Shown here: positions 27,553 through 43,639 of the stretch, in pieces
Position numbering within the stretch: the first letter of the stretch is position 1
Layout: each line of letters begins with the position of its first letter
From: Primulina eburnea
Lineage: Eukaryota > Streptophyta > Magnoliopsida > Lamiales > Gesneriaceae
Assembly: GCF_022965805.1 (NCBI RefSeq)
Contig: NW_027330849.1
Location: 124,001 to 188,000 of the forward strand
Direction: 5' to 3'
Length of the DNA: 64,000 nt
Program-made: the position numbers and the translations under genes
The notes under the pieces: generated by a model
Database searches by the model: none
Told to the model about the DNA's origin: nothing
The model's input: the letters and a program-made list of their open reading frames with translations, nothing else

Positions 27553-27841
27553 ATTATCACTGATCTAGCAACCATGGGCATATAGATCTCTCTCAGCACC
27601 ACTGTTTCTGTTTGAAATGAATTATCACTGATCTTAGATCAGTTATCCAAAGTTACTGGATTTTTTTTATACACATTAATATTGACATCTCTATCATTCA
27701 TATTCTATCATTCATATAGGGTTCTTAAATTTTTTGAAATTCGTTAAAGTTCAACAAAATTCATCACCATCCTCGATAAACAAAAAGTACATAAGCTTTT
27801 GTTTCTAAATTTTTTTTTAAAAAATATTAATTGTTGTAATC
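27549..27841. other. Duplication junction with filler-like DNA
   Basis: Links exon 6 of the truncated diflavin reductase to the start of unit 2. It contains a 20-bp direct repeat (AAATGAATTATCACTGATCT at 27547-27566 and 27615-27634). Also present is a second related pair (CAAAATTCATCACCAT near 27757 and 27875, the latter inside unit 2). Such short templated repeats are typical of end-joining junctions. Confidence 0.7.
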
Positions 27842-28945
27842 ATTTAGGTCTGAATTCGATAAAATTTTAACAAAATTCATCACCATACTCAGTAAACAAA
27901 ATGTACACAAATCATCAAGAGACCACCTTTAGTTGTCCAATAAACATAAAAACACATTTTGAATAATTTATTAATGGGAAGGCCACTCATTGCATAGATT
28001 CAATAAAATACATGATATCAAAATAAGACTATCCCTAGCGCAAAATAAAGACAGTCAACACTCCTCCAAAAGTGACAAATGTGAAAGAAAAGCATACTAT
28101 ATTCGTCTTTGTTTTCACTAAATTTAAATCCTCTATGTAAGAGTACCGAGAAAAAATGTTCAAGCCTTATTTGCAAAGAAAGCATACCAGTATAATCGAT
28201 CATCTTCTTCAAATACTCCCAGAAGATTTGAAAGATTTGAATAAAAGTATTTATTATGATTTATTAAATATTTCATAAATAATGAATATGGAGATAAGCC
28301 ACTATGTGTTTTTCAGGTATAAATTGATTTTCGAGTCATATGACCTATACAGGTGAGGCTTCACCTATGCTGCTCTCTTTACCATCTACTTTCCTGATTT
28401 ATTCTGAACAAAAAAGACTTAAATCATCTTTTCTTCCTCCTATTTCTGAACATGATTATAATGTCATATATCAAATGTGTAGGGAGAGGAGCTGAGAAAG
28501 ATGAGGTGTTTAAATAGCTCAGCAGTTCTAAGGCTCTTAATTTTTTGGCATTTCAATTTTTACATGTACAGAGTTTTTTGCAACGACAAAAACTAAGAAA
28601 TTTTTCAATGTTCAGATAAATATATATATTTTTAGTTAAGAAAATATATTTTCCCAACATGCTAGTTTCTAGTTTCTTTTATTCGTACCTTCATTCTTTG
28701 AACATATTGCAATCATTTACCTCGTTATCTTCTGCTATCAAAGTCGTGCTCCAGCCACCCAAGCAAAAGAAAAAGAAGAGTAAGGCTCAAAAGGCATGTT
28801 CTATATTGTGATCAGCATTATGCACAATAAGGACAATAACCCACCATTGTTTCTCCTCCATCAACTTCATTTGCTTTTCCCTCCTCAAAGTAGGAACCGT
28901 TGTCTGCCTTCGCTTGCTCCAAGTTCTAGCAATTCGTCTAGATGA
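27842..28945. repeat. Host block D, copy in unit 2
   Basis: Near-identical to 1-662 and about 1241-1704 of unit 1, with an internal deletion of about 578 bp at 28503. The right end is fused to copia B at 28945/28946 (GATGAC|ATTCAC). Confidence 0.9.
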
Positions 28946-31900
28946 CATTCACGACTTGCTTCATGTAGTGCAATAATCTCGGCATGATTTGATGAAGTTG
29001 TTACGAGCGTTTGTTTCTGTGAACGCCAAGATATTGCAGTGCCTCCACGAGTAAATACATATCCAGTTTGGGAACGTGCCTTGTGTGGATCAGATAAGTA
29101 TCCAGCATCAGCATAACCAATTATACTTGGATTAGCATCTTTTGAATACAAAAGTCCCAAGTATTTCGTTCCTCGTAGATAACGGAATATATGTTTAATT
29201 CTGTTCTATTGTCTCTTTGCTGGATATGTGCTAAATCTTGCCAACAGATTCACGACAAAAAATATAGCAGGCCTTGTACAATTTGTAAAGTACATAAGGG
29301 CACCGATGGCACTTAGATATGGTACTTCTGGACCAAGAATATCTTCATCATCTTCACATGGACGGAATGGATCCTTTTCTATGTTTAAAGATCTAACAAC
29401 CATTGGAGTACTTAAAGGATTTGATTTATCCATATTAAAACGTTTAAGGATCTTTTCTGTATAATTTGTCTGGTGAACAAACATTCCACATTCTTTTTGT
29501 TCAATTTGCAAACCCAGACAATACTTGGTTTTTCCGAGATCCTTCATTTCAAATTCTTCCTTCAAGTATGACACAACTTCTTGAATTTCCTTACTCGTTC
29601 CAATGATGTTTAAATCGTCAACATATACAGCAATAATTACGCATCCGGATGTTGTTTTCTTAATGAAAACACAAGGGCATATTGAATTATTTACATATCC
29701 CTTCTTCATCAAGTGATCACTTAGCCGATTATACCACATTCGGCCGGATTGCTTTAACCCATATAATGATCTTTGTAATTTCACAGAATAACATTCTCTG
29801 GGTTTTGAACTTTGTGTTTCAGGCATCTTAAATCCTTCAGGGATTTTCATATATATATTATTATCAAGTGATCCATATAAGTAAGCTGTAACAACATCCA
29901 TAAGACGCATTTCTAAATTTTCAGATACCGCCAAGCTAATCAAATACCGAAACGTAATTGCATCCATCACGGGAGAATACGTTTCTTCATAATCAATTCC
30001 AGGCCTTTGAGAAAAACCTTGTGCAACAAGTCGAGCTTTATATCTTACGATTTCATTTTTCTCATTTCGCTTTCGAATAAAAACCCATTTGTATCCAACA
30101 GGTTTTACACCTTCAGGTGTAAGGACTATATGTCCAAAAACATTACGTTTATTTAGCGAATCTAATTCAACCTGGATGGCATCTTTCCATTTTATCCAAT
30201 CCTGCCGATTTTTACATTCACCAAAAGATTTTGGTTCATGATCTTCGTTATCATTTATGATGTCGATTGCCACATTATAAGAAAATATATCATCAATTTC
30301 ATCTATATCTTTTCGGTTCCATATTTTTCAAGTATTAATGTAATTGATAGAGATTTCATGATTCTCGTCAGTTTGTGGTTCTGACAGAACATTTTCATCA
30401 TCATGTGTTTTTTCAGGAACACCATTCTCTATTTTGTGATCATCATGTGTTTCTTCAGAAACATCATTCTTTATTTTGTGATCATCTGGTATTTGATTTG
30501 CTATTCTTTGCAAGTGCACAATTTGTTGTACATCCTTTTCACATTGTTTTGTTCTTGGATCCATATGTAACAATGATGATACATACCACGTAATTTCCTT
30601 TTCGGTATGTTTCTGTTCTCCCCCTAACATTGGGAAGATTTCCTCATTAAAATGACAATCAACAAAACGTGCTGTGAACACGTCTCCTGTCTGAGGTTCA
30701 AGATATCAAATGATTGATGGACTATCCTAACCGATATAAATTCCAACCTTTATTTGAGGTCCCATTTTCTTTCGTTGCGGTGGTGCAATAGGAACATACA
30801 CCATACATCCAAAAATTCTCAGATGAGAAATGTCTGGTTCTTTACCAAATGCAAGCTGTAATGGGGAGTATTTATGATATGCACTCGGTCTGATGCGAAT
30901 TAATGCAGCGGCATGTAAAATTGCATGTCTCCATATAGAAATAGGGAGTTTTGTTTTCATAATCATTGGTCTAGCAATCATTTGCAGACATTTAATCAAT
31001 GATTCAGCCAATCCATTCTGTGTATGTACATGAGCAACAGGATACTCAACAATGATTCCCATAGACATACAATAATCTTTGAAAGTCTGGGAAGTAAATT
31101 CACCAGCATTATCAAGTCTAATTTTCTTGATTGTATAATCGGGAAATTGATTCCTCAATTTTATTATTTGAGCAAGTAATCTTGCAAATGCAACATTTCG
31201 AGTTGACAATAAACATACATTTGACCATCTGCTGGAGGCATCAATCAATACCATAAAGTATCTGAATGGTCCACATGGTGGATGGATTGGTCCACAAATA
31301 TCACCCTGAATACGTTCAAGAAACATTGGTGATTCAGTTTGGATTTTGCCTGGTGATGGTCTTATAATAAGTTTTCCGAGAAAACAAGCTTTACATTGAA
31401 ACTTATTATTCTGAAAGATCTTCTGGTCTTTCAACGGAGGACCATGTCTATTTTCTATAATTCTTCGCATCATTGTTGAACCAGGATGTCCCAATCGATC
31501 ATGCCAATTGATCAGTATTGAAGAATTATCAACTACCATGTTTGATTCAATTGGACTTATATATGTATAATGCAATCCAGTAGGGAGCATTGGTAGTTTT
31601 TCCATCACATATTTCTTTCCTGATTTATATGTGATAAGACACATATATTTCTCATTCCCTTCATTCATTGTTTGAGTATCATACCCATGGGAATATATAT
31701 CATTAAAACTCAACAAATTTCTTTTCGATTGTGGTGAATATAAAGCATCATTGATCAAAAATTTTGTACCATTAGGTAACAAAAATTGTGCTTTACCACA
31801 TCCTTTAATCAAGTCTACAGGACCTGATATTGTATTCACCGTTGTTTTTGTTGGTTTTAGTTCCAAGAAATATCTTTTATCTCGGAGGATAGTGTGCGTT

Positions 31901-31950
31901 GTACCACTATCGGGTATGCAAACTTCAGCTTTGCTCATAGCATTTTCCAT
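28946..31950 (-). pseudogene. Copia B pol, broken and truncated
   Basis: 30727-31950 is an open 407-residue stretch with the retropepsin motif DSGTT, the GAG-pre-integrase HDRLGHPG, zinc cysteines CKAC and the integrase D-D-E residues (GDICGP, RLDNAGEF, NGLAES). 30328-30681 contains a linker with repeated DDHKI(K/E)N motifs. 29206-30273 (355 residues) is reverse transcriptase with AVYVDDLNIIGT. 28946-29160 is the start of RNase H (GYADAGYLSD). These pieces are in different frames and the C-terminus is replaced by fused host sequence. Confidence 0.92.
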
Positions 31951-32076
31951 ATTTGAACTTCAAATAAAATATGCAATGAAATAAATTACTGGCAATATAT
32001 ATTTAAATATAACACATATCATAATTATACAATAAAACATTATTCTATGAATACATGAAAATAAATTATTGTACAT

Positions 32077-33219
32077 TTATATTCTACCATTATATTGTTC
32101 ATTTTCAGAGAAATCGTTGAGAAAATCTGCAGCATTAATATTGTTCATTTCTATCCCACCAGCATATTGATCATTTCCAGATAAATCATTAATAAAATCA
32201 CCAGCATCAAAATGAGTTGAATCACTCAAACGGTCACTGCGTTCAGTAAAGTTGGTCTCCTTTTCTTTCCCCTTTAATGATTCTTTATAAAGTTTACAAA
32301 GGTGCTCAGGGGCTCGACAAACTTTGAACCAATGTCCTGGAGTATCACATCTGTAACAAGAACTTTCATATCTTTTTGAGTGATTCTCATTAACACTTGT
32401 ATTCTCATGATGCCTTTTCAGTGGATGGTTTGTGACGCTCTTTTGAGGTGAGTTATAAAAATAACTATCTCTATTATTTTCAAAACCACGGCCGCGTCCA
32501 CGACCACGACCAATTCCACGTCCACGTCCACGTCCACGTCCACGACCTCGACCTCGACCAAAACCTTGTCTTTGAAATTGATTTTGGTTTCCAGGTTTAA
32601 ATTCATTTTTACTTACAACATTTACTTCTAGAAATGCTGTTGATCCAGTGGGTCTGGACTGATGATTTCTCACTAGAAGCTCGTTGTTCTTTTCCGCCAC
32701 AAGAAGACAAGCGATGAGTTCAGAATATCTCGCGAATCTACGTACTCTATATTGTTGCTGTAGAGTAATATTTGATGCATGAAACGTGGAAAATGTTTTT
32801 TCAAGCATCTCAGATTCTGTGACCTCATGTCCACAAAATTTTAATTGCGAGATTATTCTATACATCGCCGAATTGTAATCATTGACTTTTTTAAAGTCTT
32901 GGAATCTCAATGTATTCCATTCATCCCGGGCGGTCGGAAGTATAACTTCTCTTATATGTTCGAATCTTTCTTTTAATCCCTTCTACAAAGCCATGGGATT
33001 TTTTTCAGTCAGATATTCACATTTCAATCTATCGTCGAGATGTCGACGCAAATATATCATGGCTCTTGCCTTTTCTTGTGACGTGCATATGCCATTTTCT
33101 TTAATGGTCTCGCTTAGACCCAATGACTCAAGATGCATTTCTACATCTAGAGTCCATGGCATATAATTTTTCCCAATAATGTCAAGAGCGATGAATTCGA
33201 GCTTTGTCAAGTTTGCCAT
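32077..33219 (-). pseudogene. Copia B gag, frameshifted
   Basis: The N-terminal part (MANLTKLEFIALD) is in frame up to about 32983, then a change near 32990 (ATGGGAT..CTACAAAG) puts a stop after NPMAL. The remainder (32077-32910) is open through GRGRG repeats and an intact CCHC zinc knuckle (CYRCDTPGHWFKVC), ending at 32077. Confidence 0.85.
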
Positions 33220-33929
33220 GGTGGTACTAAAAATCACGATGCATTTTATTAGTTAATGAATATTGCAATACAAAGTAATGGATAAACAACAAGTACAAGT
33301 ATTCGTAAAAATAAAGAAAACACACGAGGAGGATATTCTCCGATAAATACAAGACTCGTGAGTATGATAACTTAAATAATTAAAAATAACCTTGCGAAAG
33401 CCATCTTCTTTTTTTCTTCTAAAAATTTGATGATGAATAATTTTTAGAGAAGAAGAGAAAGTTGGAGTGATTGAATGTGTTTATGTGATCATATTTATAG
33501 GGCAAAAGCTAGCCGTTTTTTACCATTTATGACCGTTGGTGTACAAAAAAATAAAGGTATGTATTTGTATAATTTTATGGTAATAATATGGTATATATAA
33601 TATTAAACATGTTTAAATAATTATGTATATCATATCATAATATTATAATGAGTGACATAATTTATTTTGTTTAAAAACCTTATAGGCTTTTATACATGTC
33701 GTATCCATTACCGGGAGTGTGGGATGTCGTCTTAATATCCTCCCAGGATTTATAACAAGTTTATGAAAAATTTATTTTATTATTTCTAATAATAACATTA
33801 TATTGTATATTAAATAAATACACAATAAATAAATAATAGTAAAATAAATATAATTACTTTTGTTACCTTTTTCTTCTGTTTGAAGCTTGGAAAAGTATGT
33901 AGGACTTTTAGAGCTTCGTGCTGATAACG

Positions 33930-34212
33930 TGTTGTGAAAAAGTAAAAATTTATGGTAAAAAGCAAAAATCTCTAACTCTCAAAATTTACCAAACTACACA
34001 CTTTATATTATTTTTTTCTCTACTCAATTGTTATTTTCTTCACAAATGAGAGATCTATTTATAGAGTTTCATTACACATAATCCAAAAATAAATTCATCA
34101 TTACATACATCATCACACACTAATTTTCAATATTCAATACCTAATTTTACCTAATTTTCAACATTCAACATTCAACATTCAACATACACATTTTAATATT
34201 ATATTTTCAACA
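33930..34212 (-). repeat. 5' LTR of copia B
   Basis: 283 bp, TGTTG...CAACA, with few differences from 16810-17092. Confidence 0.9.
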
Positions 34213-34721
34213 TAATTTATTAGGTTTATTATTATATAAAAGCTATAACTCACTTTTTGTGTTTTTTAAAAATACTTTTAAATTTTTATGTTTGTATCAA
34301 TGAATAAAGATTCGTGATTCAATTATGTATACGAACATATATCTCTATATTATATTTCATACGCATAAATCATAATATAAATATATTAACTTGATATGTT
34401 TTTTTCCCTAAAAATTTAAGATTTTTTAAATAAAGTTATTAGGTTTAAAATTTTAAATTAAATATTTTTTGTATGAATTACATTTGTTATAATAATAAAA
34501 TTGATAGAAACTCCTAAAATATATTGGGAATTTGTTTCTGGAAGTATCATCCATTCCATGGAAAGATGGTTTCCGAGTCAGATACGCGCTTCAATTCAAC
34601 TTGAAATCACTGTTGAAACCTACCCAAAATTTGTGGCTGTGCAGCCACAGCCTCCATCGAAAGACACGTTCTTTGAGAACTTGTCGTAGAAGCCCGCCGG
34701 TGCAGTGGCATCCCACTAATT
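34213..34721. other. Upstream region of RCC1 copy 2 with empty solo-LTR site
   Basis: Matches 17093-17451 plus 19728-19875 of unit 1 without the solo LTR. It includes a plus-strand open stretch ending at a TAG at 34687-34689 (key residues IQLEITVETYPKFVAV), which I cannot assign. It may be untranslated leader of the RCC1 gene. Confidence 0.6.
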
Positions 34722-38342
<3,621 letters not shown>

Positions 38343-40256
38343 AGCGCTAAAAAGGTAATGGGTCTACGAGAAATGGCCTAGTTTGTTATTTTGTAGTAGA
38401 AAACCTTGTATAAGAGATATGGGGTACTGTGAGATACCTTGGATTTGCGTCTTGTACTCTTTCCATCTGCCGTGTAACTTACTAACACTAATATTTGTTT
38501 TACAATATTAGTTTTTTGGAGGGGAAAAAATACCCTACTAATTCGCTTTTTGGGTAAATTGCACGATCTAATTGCCATAAATACCATCGGAGGTTTGGGG
38601 AACTAAAATGTCCCCTGAAAGATTGTTCTAATCGCCATAAATACTTGCGAGGTTTAAAGAACTACGATGTGTTCCAAAATGTTACGGAAGATTTCTGTTC
38701 CCGTCACCGATCTGTCACATCAGTATCACAAAGCTTTACTAGAATAAATAGATATTTTTTGAAGCAACGAAACATCTCTAGTTATCAAAAATCTTGCAAT
38801 TTTCCACTTCTCACAACTCAGAAATGCCAAGATTCTAATATTCACCACATGATAATCACTTGGTTCAGACTTACACGAACGTTAACCTTGTGAAAACCCG
38901 AAAGATTGTGAACTTGGAAATTGTGGTACTATTTTTTGAGGTTCCCTTAACGTTGGTAAGTCGGCCCGAATCTGATGTTAAAGACGCCAGCATGCAGACG
39001 AAGCAGGTAGAGTAGTTGGATGAGACCCGATATCGCAATAAACGCTTCTAGTGTTTGCTGTGATTTGCAAGCTTAAAATCAAGAACCGGTGATGGATGCA
39101 ATGGATATTCTATGTTAATTTAGACACCTTACCAAGCTAGCGTTTACCCGTGTCCTCCCACTATGGTTTGTTTGCAAACCAGGCGCTGTTTCAATTAGCA
39201 AAGAGCATATTGTATGTTTAGAACACAAACAAGCTTGGGGAACGCAGGATATGATGCAGGCACGAGCAATTGAAATGCATAATATTTTAGACTATCTTTT
39301 GACAACATTAATAATAAACAGATTTTATATGGTGGAGATTGAAGATTAATATATGTGATGCATACCCAAAAGCAAGAGCAGTAATCCCCCAAGAGCAGTA
39401 ATCCCCCATGAGATAACAACTCAAAAAGCGGGAGCAAACTGTGCCTAGAAATATCGCAAGCAGTTTTGAGATGGTTTTTGGCTGAATAAATATATCAGTT
39501 TTATAATTATGTTTTAAAAAGAATTATTTTATGTTATTTTTTAACAGTTCTAAATAATTTCATTATTCATCAATCTACATTAATATGGCACTAGCCACCG
39601 AGGCACACGCGTTGCGTGTTTCATTAATATATGAGAATAATATATTAAATCTTCGTGATTTTACAATACCATGAGAGTAAAAACATTTGTACTTGATCCA
39701 TGAAAAGCCAGAGATTCCAAAGCTTAAATAAATATGTCAAACTCAATTTGTTACCTCACATGATATATGTGTTGATCTTAAAAAATAATATTCTTTTGAA
39801 GCAGTAATATCATATCATTAGAAATAATGATAAACTTCAATGTAAAAGAAGTAAAATTTAATAGCACCATTTTGAATTGGTTACCAAATCTGGTTGTTAG
39901 AGTAAGGTTATGGGAAACTTTTTTGATTCTTAGGTTAATATGGGCAGCACAATTGGGTGCCTAAGAATTGACATTTAGAAATGGAAAAGAGTTCTTCAGT
40001 CAGAAAGTATTGATATGTTGAATGTCTTGTCTTATTATTTACTTTTCTTTATGGTTGTATTCAACAGTTTTGCTGTACCTCACTGACCTTTATCTGCGAT
40101 TTACTCAATGATGTACGTGTTGAATTTCTTACTTTGTTTTTATTTGGATCATTAATGATTACGAGAAGCAGGTATTTTGGCTAGTTATTTTAGTAATGTT
40201 ACAACGATCAGCTCCTGTGCCTAAAAGATCTGATGATGCAAAAACAGATTGGCACA
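38343..40256. other. Intergenic spacer RCC1 copy 2 to diflavin reductase copy 2
   Basis: Sister of 23554-25466, no gene seen. Contains the duplicated Helitron 3' end at 39591-39620; its hairpin has one mismatch (GCGTGTT). Confidence 0.7.
39591..39620 (-). mobile_element. Helitron 3' terminus (duplicate of 24801)
   Basis: CTAG at 39591-39594 followed by the hairpin region. It was copied with the segmental duplication and is not an independent insertion. Confidence 0.65.
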
Positions 40257-43200
40257 ATGGACGGGAAATTAAATACGCATCTGCTGATATTGTATGCTTC
40301 AGAAACAGGAAATGCCATAGATGCTGCTGAGCAGGTTGGTCGTGAGGCAGAGCGCCGCGGTTGCCCTTCTGTCTCTGTCCTCTCTGTGGATGAGTTTCAT
40401 CCGGTATACTTCTACTCGTTATTTCAGAACATACCAACTTTCAGTTTTTTTAAATGTTTTGTAGGCTGATTATATTGGTTACTTGGCCAGAGTGACTTAC
40501 CAAAAAAAGAGAAAGTGATTTTTGTGGTGTCAACCAAAGGACAAGGAGATTTCCCTGATTCTATTAAGGTTTTATTTATGTTTAATGATAATAAATTCTT
40601 TGTTTTTGTGCTTAGCTTTAATCCGTCATAATCAAGATTATTTGGCAGGGGTTTTGGAGGTTTTTGCTGCAAAAAAATTTGTCACATGGGTGGCTTAATG
40701 GAGTTTGTTATGCCGTTTTTGGATTGGGTGATTCAAGTTACCAAAAATATAATGTAAAGTTTTTATTTTTACTTTATTAAATCATCTTATGACCTTATTT
40801 CTAGATCAACACCTTATTACAATTCATGAACTTATTTCTAAAGGAAGGTATTCCTTCATCCGCACTATAAACATGCATTTTTTTGTTGAACATTCAAAAT
40901 ATAATGATGAAAAAAAAAGTGATCTTCTTGATATAATTGGCCTGATCTTATTTTTTTTCAATTTCCATAAATAGAGGAAATTTTTGGTTCTCCTGTTTTC
41001 AGATTACCAGGGTGTATTGTTATTGGATAGGTATCATATGTTTGGTTGTAAATTCTCATAATGGAATGTTCCGTCATAATTGTTTTAACAGATTGCATCT
41101 TCAAAAAGTTTTTTCCATAATCTTTCCTTGCTTATTAATTCCATGACATAAATGGATTTTATGGTCGTAGTTTGTAGCGAAGAAGCTCGATAAACGACTG
41201 TTAGATCTTGGTGCATTGGCAATTATTGAAAGAGGTCTGGGAGATGATCAGCATCCTTCAGGGTACAATATTTATTCACATGATTTTAGATGATTAACCA
41301 TTAGCTCTTATGAAATTTACAATATGGAATTTACGGTCTTTCCCCGTTTAATTCAATAAAACATGAGAAATGAAAGCACTTCATGTTGTTTGGATTCCAG
41401 TGAGATGCAAATTCAACGTCCAAATGGTGTTAGCGTGTAATCAATTTGCAGGGAAACGTGTCAGTTTGCAATAGGACATTTTCGCTGCATTATAAACATT
41501 TTATGGATATCAGAGCAATTATGGAGTGTGCATCTAACATTAGGAATTTCACTCCTCCTACCTAATTATTTTCCTCTTATATATGAAGTCAAGTTTAGTG
41601 TGCTCGAATAACCTTCTAGTTTTGTGTAGTCCATATATGTGTAGAACACGAAATTTTAGTCTTGATGGTGTATTTTAATGGCTGTGTCATTTGGTACTAA
41701 TTTTTACTTGCCAAAATGCTTGTAGTATGATGCTAATTGTTCATCTGGCTATTCCTGTGACAATGGCTCTCAGATGATTTGTGCACTTTATGTTGTTTCC
41801 TGCATATTTTAAGATATTCAACTTTTTAATTTTCATTTATTCAAATTAATGTGAATATTTTAAATTATTCATTCTCATAAAAGGTTTATGATTGGCATTT
41901 CGTTCATAGGTATGAAGGGGCTTTGGATCCCTGGATGTCCTCCTTGTGGAATATATTATATCAAATGAATCCCAAATTACTTCCAAATGGTCCAGTTTTT
42001 GTCAATCCAGATGCAGCTTTAATTGATCGACCTAGAGCACAAATTATATAACATGACATCAATGAAGGGGTACCACCAGTTTCAAATGCCACAGGTTACT
42101 TGTTTCTTAGATATTTGGTAAACATGAAAGTCCAACAAGTCTTCCATATTTCATTGTTTCATTATTCCTCGATATTATAATGCATTGATGATATCCGAAG
42201 TTTTTATTTTATTAGAAATATGTCTATGTTTCTGCCACTATAAGATCGTATTGAAGTGAAAACTCTGTACAGGTTTGAAGTATCTTGAGATGCAGGTTGA
42301 GAGGACCCGTTCAATGACTCCTGCAGTACCTTCTGGGAAGAACAGGCCTGAGTGCTTCCTGAAATTGGTATTATCATCATATTTTGTCTTTAGCAGTAAA
42401 ATAGTTGTCGTGATATTCTGTTTACCTGTTCAGTTGTGCTTTCTTCATCTACAAGTGTTTTGAGTCTTTCAAAACTATTCCGTCAAATTTCAGCAGTATA
42501 GCATATCTTTCTTCCTAGGGATAAATCCTTGACTTGAGAATATTTGAAAGTGTGTTTTTCTGACAGAAATAGAAAAGGTTTCCGATCCACAGGAAGCCTG
42601 TTTTGACTATAATTTACCCACAACCTACTGACAAGAACACTGATTGTAAATTTGTAATGATGTATATATAGATACCAAAGTTTTTATGAGGCCACACGTG
42701 CTTCCAAAAGCAACTTCTTTTGGTTCATGAATTTGATTGGTTACAATATAATGACAAAGCACTTGATCAAACAACTCTTGTCTGTTTGTTCTTGCTTACA
42801 ACATTCAAATGCTTTTTGTTGTTGGTTGGTTGAGGGGCTGATGGAAGTGTGTTTTAGCTACAGGTTGATCTGGAAACCTTTGACTTGCATTTTGTTTCAT
42901 GTGCACTGAGTTTTTCCCAGCTAGTTAATTTTCTTAAGAAATGCTTGGGTACTAGAGGGATGAGTTGATTTGTTTTTTTAAGTTCATCTGTCTATTTGAA
43001 ACTCATGTGCAAGGTATATAAGTATCCATAGGTTACACATGCTCCTACCGGTAAACATGAGTATTGAGTTGCTTGAAAATATGATAGATATGAACAGTTA
43101 TCATATATATCGAATTTGCACCTTAGTGATCAAGTTTGTTTGTAATTATAGACCAAGAATCTTCGATTAAGTAGAGAGGGCAGTGGGAAGGATGTGCGCC

Positions 43201-43442
43201 ACTTTGAGTTCGATGCTGTTTCATCTGTAAGTCATGCTAAACATTCTCAAATAGGCAGTTGTCCGTTTTATTTTATGGTTAAAACCATACATATGTTCTT
43301 TTCTATTAATGTGTTGTGTTCATGTCTGCAGTCAATAGAATATGAAGTGGGCGATGTTCTTGAGATTCTTCCAGGTCAAAGTTCCGCCGCAGTAGATGCT
43401 TTCATACAGCGTTGTAATTTGAACCCTGAGTCTTACATAACT
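40257..43442 (+). pseudogene. ATR3: Diflavin oxidoreductase (ATR3/Tah18 family) copy 2, exons 1-8 with nonsense
   Basis: Exons 40257-40403, 40491-40568, 40649-40753, 41171-41262, 41910-42094, 42273-42367, 43152-43226 and 43332-43442, all with GT..AG junctions and matching phases. They encode the FMN domain (LYASETGNAIDAAE, FGLGDSSYQKYN), linker and start of the FAD-binding domain (VRHFEFDAVSS, SIEYEVGDVLEILPGQ). Exon 5 has TAA at 42049-42051 where copy 1 has Tyr. The FMN loop reads VSTKGQGD, against VSTTGQGD in copy 1. Downstream exons are not present on this strand; a LINE fragment follows in the next intron. The C-terminal exons occur on the minus strand at 62847-63690. Inactive as read. 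Confidence 0.88.
42368..43151 (+). other. Intron 6 of diflavin reductase copy 2
   Basis: 784-bp intron between the donor at 42368 and the acceptor ATTATAG at 43145-43151. AT-rich; I see nothing else in it. It has no counterpart in unit 1, which ends in exon 6. Confidence 0.75.
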
Positions 43443-43639
43443 GTATGTAGTTCTCCATTTGAATTTCTTTATCGGTGCTTTTTCTTGAAGATTTTTTCAG
43501 TGTTTTCCGTGTGCCAATATCACAAATGTAATACTATCCCCTCTTGATCGTTCCTTTAATACTTTTTTCTATGTCTTGTTTAATCATCAGTTGTCCATAC
43601 ATGTTACACGGACCACTGGACTCTTGCATTGGTTACCAT

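Larger units (their letters stand above)
28946..34212 (-). mobile_element. Ty1/copia retrotransposon B, 3'-truncated
   Basis: Sister of copia A through the segmental duplication, with an identical right flank. The 5' LTR is 33930-34212. The left side stops inside RNase H, and the 3' LTR and end of pol are deleted. Relative to copia A it keeps better pol frames and has an expanded arginine-glycine run in gag. Confidence 0.93.

Noticed and set aside
32418..32606. Valine/aspartate-repeat frame in copia B
   Set aside because: Shadow frame of the arginine-glycine repeat of gag.
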